Assembly: GCA_964628985.1 (NCBI GenBank)
Contig: CAZVNJ010000020.1
Span: forward strand, 1-36,755
Length of the DNA stretch: 36,755 bases
Direction of reading: 5' to 3'
Origin: SURF-43 sp964628985
GTDB lineage: Bacteria > Chloroflexota > Dehalococcoidia > UBA2979
Shown: one piece after another, positions 31,827 to 36,755 of the stretch
Layout: each line of letters opens with the position of its first letter
Position numbering within the stretch: the first letter of the stretch is position 1
Position numbers and translations under genes: made by a program
The notes under the pieces: generated by a model
The model's database searches: none
What the model was told of the DNA's origin: nothing
The model's input: the letters and a program-made list of their open reading frames with translations, nothing else

Positions 31827-33149
31827 TCATCGTTTCGGTGCCCCGAGGTGGTGGACGTGGGGGAGACCTCGAGGGGTGGCGTTGCGCGTGTCGTAGACCA
31901 GACGGGCGGAGGCAATAACGGAGGCGTAGTCGACGGCGTCGTGATCCGTGAGGATGACGACGCAGTCGGCGGCGGCGATCTCTTCGTGCGTGAGCGGTAC
32001 AGACGCCAACTCGCCCTCGATGCGGACGGTCGGGACATGCGGGTCGTGGTAGCGGACGTCCGCGCCGCGGGTGAGCAGGTGGCGGGCGACGTGGAGCGAG
32101 GCGGAGTCGCGTGTGTCGGCAACGTTCTTCTTGAAAGCCATGCCGAGCAGGAGGATGCGCGCCCCTGCCAGCGCGGCGCCCGAGGCCGCGAGCAGCGACT
32201 CGACCCGCTCAACTACGTACGCCGGCTGAGAATCGTTGATTTCGCCCGCGAGTTCGATGAAGCGGGTGTCGAAGCCAAACTCTCGCGCCTTCCACGAGAG
32301 GTAGAACGGGTCCACCGGGATGCAGTGGCCGCCCACACCCGGCCCCGGGAAGAACGGCATGTAGCCGAACGGCTTGGTAGAGGCGGCTGAGACAGCCTCC
32401 CAGATGTCGACGCCCATCCGGTCGCTCAACTGCGCCAGTTCGTTCATCAGCGAGACGTTCACCACGCGAAAGACGTTCTCCAGCAGTTTCGTCATCTCCG
32501 CGACGGCGGGCGTGGACACCACGCGGACCTCGGCATCGATCAGGCGGCGGTAGAACGTCGCCGCCACCTCTGAGCAGGCCGGGGTCACACCACCCACCAC
32601 GCGGGCGATGTCGCGCAGCGTGTACGCCCGGTTCCCGGGGTCGATCCGCTCCGGCGCGAAGGCGACGAACACGTCCACCCCCGGGGTGAGGCCGCACTCG
32701 CGCAAGGACGGCACGAGGATCTCCTCGGTCGTGCCGGGGTAGGTGGTGCTCTCCAGCACGACCAGTTGCCCGGGCCGGAAGTATGGCCGTGAGCCTTCGA
32801 GGACGAAACGGATCGCCGAGACGTCCGGCACTTTGTCCTCGTAGATCGGCGTGGGGACGCAGATCGAGACGACGTCCGCGCCGGCGACCGCCTCGAAGTC
32901 CGGGGTGGCGCGCAACTGCCCTGCCTCGACGAGCGGGGCAAGGTCTGCGCTCGCCACCTCCTCGATGTAGGACTCGCCTCGGTTGATGGCGTCGCAGCGT
33001 CGTGGGTTGTGCTCGATGCCCGTCACGCGGAAGCCGGTCTGGGCGTGCAGCAGCGCGAAGGGCAGGCCGACGTAGCCCAGGCCGATCACGACCGTGCGTG
33101 CGGTCCCCTCCTCGATGCGCTGGAGAAGGCCCTGTGTCGCGTGACTCAT
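31827..33149 (-). CDS. Nucleotide-sugar 6-dehydrogenase (WbpA/TviB type)
   Basis: 440 aa. It oxidises C6 of a UDP-sugar (UDP-GlcNAc or UDP-ManNAc type) to the uronate with two NAD+. The NAD motif is VVIGLGYVGLPFALLHAQTG (20-39). The catalytic residues are K221 in EMTKLLENVFR and the nucleophile C276 in PGPGVGGHCIPVDPFYL. ESTTYPGTTEE and FAPERIDPGNR are typical of the WbpA/TviB/WecC branch rather than plain UDP-glucose dehydrogenase. The C-terminal substrate-binding half has LLGMAFKKNVADTRDS. Its ATG overlaps the stop of the upstream dehydratase gene (ATGA), so they are co-translated. With the 4,6-dehydratase it supplies modified sugar donors for the GT4 enzyme. Confidence 0.95.
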   Translation of the reverse strand: MSHATQGLLQRIEEGTARTVVIGLGYVGLPFALLHAQTGFRVTGIEHNPRRCDAINRGESYIEEVASADLAPLVEAGQLRATPDFEAVAGADVVSICVPTPIYEDKVPDVSAIRFVLEGSRPYFRPGQLVVLESTTYPGTTEEILVPSLRECGLTPGVDVFVAFAPERIDPGNRAYTLRDIARVVGGVTPACSEVAATFYRRLIDAEVRVVSTPAVAEMTKLLENVFRVVNVSLMNELAQLSDRMGVDIWEAVSAASTKPFGYMPFFPGPGVGGHCIPVDPFYLSWKAREFGFDTRFIELAGEINDSQPAYVVERVESLLAASGAALAGARILLLGMAFKKNVADTRDSASLHVARHLLTRGADVRYHDPHVPTVRIEGELASVPLTHEEIAAADCVVILTDHDAVDYASVIASARLVYDTRNATPRGLPHVHHLGAPKR

Positions 33150-35080
33150 GAGTCGCCTTCGACGGTCGTCGGCCGGGTAGTCCCTGGGCGTCCAAGGAGG
33201 GGGCTCGTGCCCGGTGTCCCCGCGACCTCGGTCGAGTCGCCCGTCAGCGTCACCAGCCGCCGCAGTCTCGCCGCGGTCTGCTCGTCGTCGAGGCCGGGCA
33301 AGTCGTCGAGGAGTGACCGCGCGTACCGCAGGAAGCCCGCCTGGTCTGGCGGCGCACTGAGGACAAGCAGCTTCTCGTGTGGCGTCGGCACGGCCTGCTC
33401 CGCCTCGTACTGCAGTTCCTCGCGCAGCTTCTCGCCCGGCCGTGCGCCGGTGAAGACGATGTCGATGTCCTCGTACGGCTGGAATCCCGAGAGCGAGATC
33501 ATCGATTCCGCCATCTCGAGGATGTTCACCGGCGCGCCCATGTCCAGCAGCAACACCTGCCCGCGCTGCCCCACGGCGGCGGCCTCGAGGATCAGCGCGG
33601 CCGCTTCCGGCAGCGCCATGAAGTAGCGCTCCATGCGGGCGTCTGTGACCTGGACCGGGCCACCCTGCGCAATCTGGGCCTTGAAGATCGGGACGACGCT
33701 GCCGCTGGAGCCCAGCACGTTGCCAAACCGGACCGCGACCACCTTCATCCGCGAGTGCGTCCCGAAGTCGCGGAGCGCAAGTTCCGCGAGGCGCTTGGTC
33801 GCGCCCATCACGCTAGAGGGGCTGACAGCCTTGTCCGTCGAGATGAGGACGAAGCACGAGGCGCCTGCTTCTTCGGCCTCTTCAGCGACGACGAGCGTGC
33901 CGCCGACGTTGTTCCGCACGGCTTCGGACGGCACGTCCTCCATCAGGGGGACGTGCTTGTGCGCGGCAGCGTGGAACACCACGTCGGGACGGATTCTCTG
34001 CATCAGGCGCCGGACGGACGACCGATCAGTGATGTCCACGACCCGGATCGTGAGGTCGAGATCGGTCACCTCGCGAGCGAGGTCATTCCTGGCGAAGAGG
34101 AGTGGCGTCTCAGCGCGGTCGATCAGCGTCAGGCTCTCCGGGGCGAGGTGGGCGATCTGTCGCGCGAGTTCGCCGCCGACCGATCCGGCCGCGCCCGTCA
34201 CGAGGACGCGCCGGCCTCGGACGGCACCCGCGAGCAATTCCGGATCGACCCGCGCAATCGGACGCCCCAGCAGGTCCAGGACATCCACCTCGCGGACGCG
34301 GTCCGCCGACACCGGTGCGACGAGCAACTCGGGTAGAGATGGAAGCGTGCGGAACGGCACGCCAGCCTCCTGACAGCGCGCGATGATGCGGCGTCGAGTG
34401 GGGCCCATGACCGATGGCAGTGCCAGGACAATCAGGTCGACCCTGTAGCGAGCCACGACCGCGGGGATGTCGTCGCAGGTCCCGGCCACGGGGACGCGCA
34501 CAAGCGTCGACCCCACCTTCCGTTCGTCGTCATCGCAGAAGGCCACGGGGTGCATGCGGTGCCGTGGCGCGCGGATGAGTTGCGTGGCGAACGCGGCACC
34601 GGCCTCGCCGGCCCCCACGACCAGTACGCGCCGCGCTCCGGTGGCCACGCTCCGAGCCTCCCCCGAGCGCCGCACTAAGAGCAGCAAGACTCGCGCCCCG
34701 AAGAGCAGGACGACGTTCGCCCCCCAGTCGAGGACGACTACCCCGACGGGCACCGCCGCAAGATCGGTGACTCCTCGAGAGCGAGCGACGAGTACTGCAA
34801 AGGCGATGAGCAACGTGCCGAGGGTCGTCGCCCGGACGATCTGCAGGAGATCGTCGACCTCCACGTGCCACCACATACCTCGATGGAGTCGGAAGTGAAG
34901 AAGTATGACCGCTCGAGTCGGAAGGGCCACGGCGAGGGCTGCCAGGAGAGTCGCCCAGGGGATGGCCCCGACGACGGCGTCAAACCTGATGAGGAACGCG
35001 CTGAAGAGCGCGACTCCGGCCAGCCCCGCCTGAAAGCCGAAAGCAACCCCTCGCGGGGGCACGCCTGGGAATAATCGCAT
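33146..35080 (-). CDS. Membrane nucleotide-sugar 4,6-dehydratase (WbpM/CapD type)
   Basis: 644 aa. Four membrane helices in the first 140 residues (about 11-31, 40-63, 79-99, 108-136) anchor a cytoplasmic part made of two Rossmann domains. The first, about 151-275, has VLVVGAGEAGAAFATQL and is the CoA-binding-like domain. The second, about 288-560, is the SDR catalytic domain: RVLVTGAAGSVGGELARQIA (291-310), HAAAHKHVPLMEDVP (370-384), STDKAV (414-419) and MGATKR (425-430). The usual SDR Tyr is replaced by M425 while K429 is kept, the pattern of WbpM/FlaA1-type UDP-GlcNAc 4,6-dehydratases. The product would be a UDP-4-keto-6-deoxy-hexose. It is the first gene of the glycan operon, read from the AT-rich region at 35.1-35.3 kb. 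Confidence 0.94.
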   Translation of the reverse strand: MRLFPGVPPRGVAFGFQAGLAGVALFSAFLIRFDAVVGAIPWATLLAALAVALPTRAVILLHFRLHRGMWWHVEVDDLLQIVRATTLGTLLIAFAVLVARSRGVTDLAAVPVGVVVLDWGANVVLLFGARVLLLLVRRSGEARSVATGARRVLVVGAGEAGAAFATQLIRAPRHRMHPVAFCDDDERKVGSTLVRVPVAGTCDDIPAVVARYRVDLIVLALPSVMGPTRRRIIARCQEAGVPFRTLPSLPELLVAPVSADRVREVDVLDLLGRPIARVDPELLAGAVRGRRVLVTGAAGSVGGELARQIAHLAPESLTLIDRAETPLLFARNDLAREVTDLDLTIRVVDITDRSSVRRLMQRIRPDVVFHAAAHKHVPLMEDVPSEAVRNNVGGTLVVAEEAEEAGASCFVLISTDKAVSPSSVMGATKRLAELALRDFGTHSRMKVVAVRFGNVLGSSGSVVPIFKAQIAQGGPVQVTDARMERYFMALPEAAALILEAAAVGQRGQVLLLDMGAPVNILEMAESMISLSGFQPYEDIDIVFTGARPGEKLREELQYEAEQAVPTPHEKLLVLSAPPDQAGFLRYARSLLDDLPGLDDEQTAARLRRLVTLTGDSTEVAGTPGTSPLLGRPGTTRPTTVEGDS

Positions 35081-35418
35081 CGCCCGAACCCCACACCCCC
35101 GTCAGCGCATTAGACGATGGAGAGGGGAGGCCGCGCAAGCGAATTGCGCCAATTGAAATCAAATCTTGGTTGCAGAATTACGACGTGAGGCGCGCCTCGA
35201 ATCTGCAGCGCCTGTCTGACGTAACGGTGTTATTTCACGCTAACACCGGGAAGGTACGTCATGAAAGAGAGATGTAATCGACAATCTAAGATGGACTAAA
35301 ACTCGACATGTTGAACCGCGGTGCACTGGTCGGCCCATCAGGCACTGCGGGTTAGATCGCAGTACGCGGGATCGGTCACTCCGCGGATGCGCCACGCGCA
35401 AAGGAGCGCCTGCAGGAC
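35081..35418. other. AT-rich intergenic region, probable promoter area of the glycan operon
   Basis: These 338 bases separate the glycan operon from the upstream methyltransferase gene. GC falls to about 45% at 35140-35330, against about 65-70% around it. It holds a 12-bp palindrome (GAGGCGCGCCTC, 35187-35198) and a nested inverted repeat (35217-35261). A 12-codon plus-strand frame lies at 35261-35299. I see no convincing protein gene. Confidence 0.6.
35217..35261. repeat. Nested inverted repeat
   Basis: Outer arms TGACGTA (35217-35223) and TACGTCA (35255-35261) enclose inner arms CGGTGTTA (35225-35232) and TAACACCG (35241-35248) with an 8-base centre. All 15 arm pairs are perfect. One base on the left and six on the right lie between inner and outer arms. 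Confidence 0.85.
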
Positions 35419-36234
35419 CTATCGAAGACCGATTCCGACATTGAACGCTACCGGAAGAGTTGCCGGGCCCAAACCGAACTTCGCCGCAAACGACCGGTCA
35501 AACGCCTCGCGGGTGGCATGTTGCTGCTCGCCTGGCAACCGGTCCAGGAGTCCGGCAATCGCCGGAGCCCCTCCCAGCATCAATTGCCAGAGATGTGCGG
35601 CTGACGCTACCTCTAGCCCCGACTCCGCACTGTACACCTGCACGGCGTGCAGCCCTGCCTCCGTCATCTCAGCGACGAGGTCTCCTGGATCCGAGAGACA
35701 GAAGAGCGGCGAATCGCGCAGTGCCGGCAGAGTCGCTCGAGGCACCGCCTCGGCAACCGCGCGGAAGAACATCGCCAGCGGGACACGCTCAGGTGCTCCG
35801 AAGACCACCATCATGGCGCGACCGCCGGGTTTGACGACGCGCGCGAGCTCGCGCAGGCCCGCCGCTCGGTCGGGAAAGAGCATGATGCCGAGCTGCGAGC
35901 AGGCGATGTCAAACGCCCCGTCGGCGAGGTCGAGGGCCGTCCCGTCCATCACGCGGACGGCCAGGTCCGGCAACCCTTCCTCGCGCGCACGCTGCTGAAG
36001 GAGCTCGACCATTGCGGACGAATAGTCGACGGCGAGCACGCGGGCGCCGAGGCGTGCGGCCGGTAGGCTCAGCGCTCCAGGCCCCGCGGCCACGTCGAGG
36101 AGCGCTTCACCCGCTTTGACGTTGGCGATCGCCAGCGCCTGCTCAGCCACGTGCGTCGAGACCGGTGTGATCGCATGGTCGTATGCCGAGGCGAACCGAT
36201 CCCAAGCCTCACGCTGCTGTTCGAGGTTTGTCAT
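35419..36234 (-). CDS. Class I SAM-dependent methyltransferase (UbiE-like)
   Basis: 271 aa from the ATG at 36234, with TTGGAGAT upstream and a TATCCT hexamer further up as a possible -10. It has a Rossmann methyltransferase core: motif I ALLDVAAGPGALSLPAA (44-60), acidic D70 in VLAVDYSSAMVELL, motif II VMDGTALDLADGAFDIACSQ, and LRELARVVKPGGRAMMVVFG. The pattern is that of Methyltransf_11/UbiE-COQ5-like enzymes, which methylate small molecules. The C-terminal part (VPLAMFFRAVAEAVPRATL onward) resembles the substrate-lid region of this group. The substrate cannot be named. It is on the same strand as the glycan operon but separated by 338 bases, so it is probably a separate unit. Confidence 0.92.
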   Translation of the reverse strand: MTNLEQQREAWDRFASAYDHAITPVSTHVAEQALAIANVKAGEALLDVAAGPGALSLPAARLGARVLAVDYSSAMVELLQQRAREEGLPDLAVRVMDGTALDLADGAFDIACSQLGIMLFPDRAAGLRELARVVKPGGRAMMVVFGAPERVPLAMFFRAVAEAVPRATLPALRDSPLFCLSDPGDLVAEMTEAGLHAVQVYSAESGLEVASAAHLWQLMLGGAPAIAGLLDRLPGEQQHATREAFDRSFAAKFGLGPATLPVAFNVGIGLR

Positions 36235-36546
36235 TTCAGATCTCCAAGGGCCGCGCAGGATACGCGCACCGTACTACCGCGGGAGGGCGGCGATCACGAG
36301 GACTGAGCCAAGGTGAGGAGCCAGACCCAGCGTCGAAGCGGACGACGGGGCGGGCCAAGTCTCTGCGTAGTGGAAAGGGCGGCGTCGGACGGTCACCGTC
36401 CTGGGACAAGCGGAGGCCCTCCGCCGGCGTCCCGGGCGGACGGATGCTTGCATCTGAACGTGCCGAAACGACCGGATACTCTCTCGGCGTCAGTAAGCGA
36501 AGCTCTTGTGGAACACATCGACGGCCCCGGAGGTGGATCGACTGCC
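36235..36546. other. Intergenic region without recognised gene
   Basis: 312 bases between the methyltransferase start and the stop of the next minus-strand gene. It contains two short palindromes: GGACGGT/ACCGTCC around a single central base near 36387-36401, and GCGGAG (36410-36415) with CTCCGC (36419-36424). These could be terminator or operator elements. Open frames here have no recognisable content. Confidence 0.5.
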
Positions 36547-36755
36547 CTAGATCCCGGCGCGGAGCAGCCGCAGTACCTCGTCATGGAGGATGCCGTTCGA
36601 AGTGACGTTGTGGCCTGCGTCGATCGTCGCGACCCCGCGGTCGTCCGTCAGGCGTCCGCCGGCCTCCTCGACGATCACTGTCAGCGCGGCGATGTCCCAG
36701 GCGCTGATGTCGCCTTCGAGGGCGACTTCAGCCGCGCCCTCGGCCACGAGGCAAT
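36547..36755 (-). CDS. Inositol-monophosphatase-family protein, C-terminal part
   Basis: Partial: the gene runs off the window edge, so only about the last 69 residues are seen and the start lies outside. The visible part reads LVAEGAAEVALEGDISAWDI, AALTVIVEEAGG and SNGILHDEVLRLL. WDIAAL-x-x-I-x-EEAGG is the C-terminal metal-site signature of the inositol monophosphatase family (the Asp of WD binds the second Mg2+). The family includes inositol phosphatase, histidinol-phosphatase HisN, CysQ and fructose bisphosphatase types, and this fragment cannot separate them. Confidence 0.9.
   Translation of the reverse strand, partial: CLVAEGAAEVALEGDISAWDIAALTVIVEEAGGRLTDDRGVATIDAGHNVTSNGILHDEVLRLLRAGI

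Noticed and set aside
27714..36755. Antibiotic biosynthesis cluster because of the TobZ-like carbamoyltransferase and methyltransferases
   Set aside because: No polyketide, peptide-synthetase or aminocyclitol gene is present. Dehydratase, sugar dehydrogenase and GT4 fit a surface glycan better.

Overview
The window is high-GC bacterial DNA, locally up to about 80% GC between 26 and 29.6 kb. It holds about 33 protein genes and two tRNA-Glu genes. No rRNA, CRISPR array, insertion sequence or prophage was recognised. The gene mix is a DUF1800/DUF1501 pair, an F420-type LLM oxidoreductase, a two-subunit 2-oxoacid:ferredoxin oxidoreductase with fused gamma-alpha chain, DNA polymerase I with a decayed proofreading site, HYR/Ig-like secreted repeats and a NodU-type carbamoyltransferase. 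Together these suggest a Chloroflexota-like (possibly Dehalococcoidia-related) organism. That placement is inference from gene content and has not been tested with a phylogeny.

Layout. 0.1-2.8 kb, minus: DUF1800 then DUF1501 operon. 3.0-3.7 kb, plus: single-pass membrane protein. 3.8 and 5.7 kb: tRNA-Glu(UUC) and tRNA-Glu(CUC), with an LLM oxidoreductase and a small membrane protein between them on minus. 5.8-9.7 kb, plus: DUF1801 protein, 65-aa protein, a CcdA-like membrane protein whose two halves are in swapped order, unknown protein, threonine aldolase, lipoprotein. 9.7-10.9 kb, minus: unknown protein coupled to a membrane-tethered nuclease. 10.97-15.4 kb, plus: DUF2306 membrane protein, polA, mutM. 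15.4-17.2 kb, minus: secreted Ig-like repeat protein. 17.9-20.6 kb: Bcp peroxiredoxin (minus), alpha/beta hydrolase and MFS exporter (plus). 20.7-23.9 kb: RAM-domain regulator (minus) divergent from korAB (plus). 24.0-27.7 kb, plus: PTPS-family protein, Cys-rich unknown, small proteins, DUF2795-like protein, unknown, THUMP-like methyltransferase. 27.7-35.1 kb, minus: surface-glycan operon (4,6-dehydratase, nucleotide-sugar 6-dehydrogenase, carbamoyltransferase, LamG-like protein, GT4). 35.4-36.8 kb, minus: UbiE-like methyltransferase and the C-terminal end of an inositol-monophosphatase-family gene.

How it works together. The glycan operon reads as a route that makes a 4,6-dehydrated, 6-oxidised nucleotide sugar, transfers it and O-carbamoylates the product. 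The carbamoyltransferase gene is markedly poorer in GC than its neighbours and looks acquired. korAB gives reversible ferredoxin-linked 2-oxoacid metabolism. polA and mutM form a repair pair.

For discovery, the strongest observations are four. (1) The CcdA-like protein is circularly permuted. (2) Several genes have a TAnnnT box 6-8 bases before the start codon, implying leaderless mRNAs, including a symmetric divergent pair at 10.9 kb. (3) The glycan cluster contains a low-GC island whose edge falls inside the LamG-like gene. (4) A PTPS homologue has Glu in place of the usual catalytic Cys.
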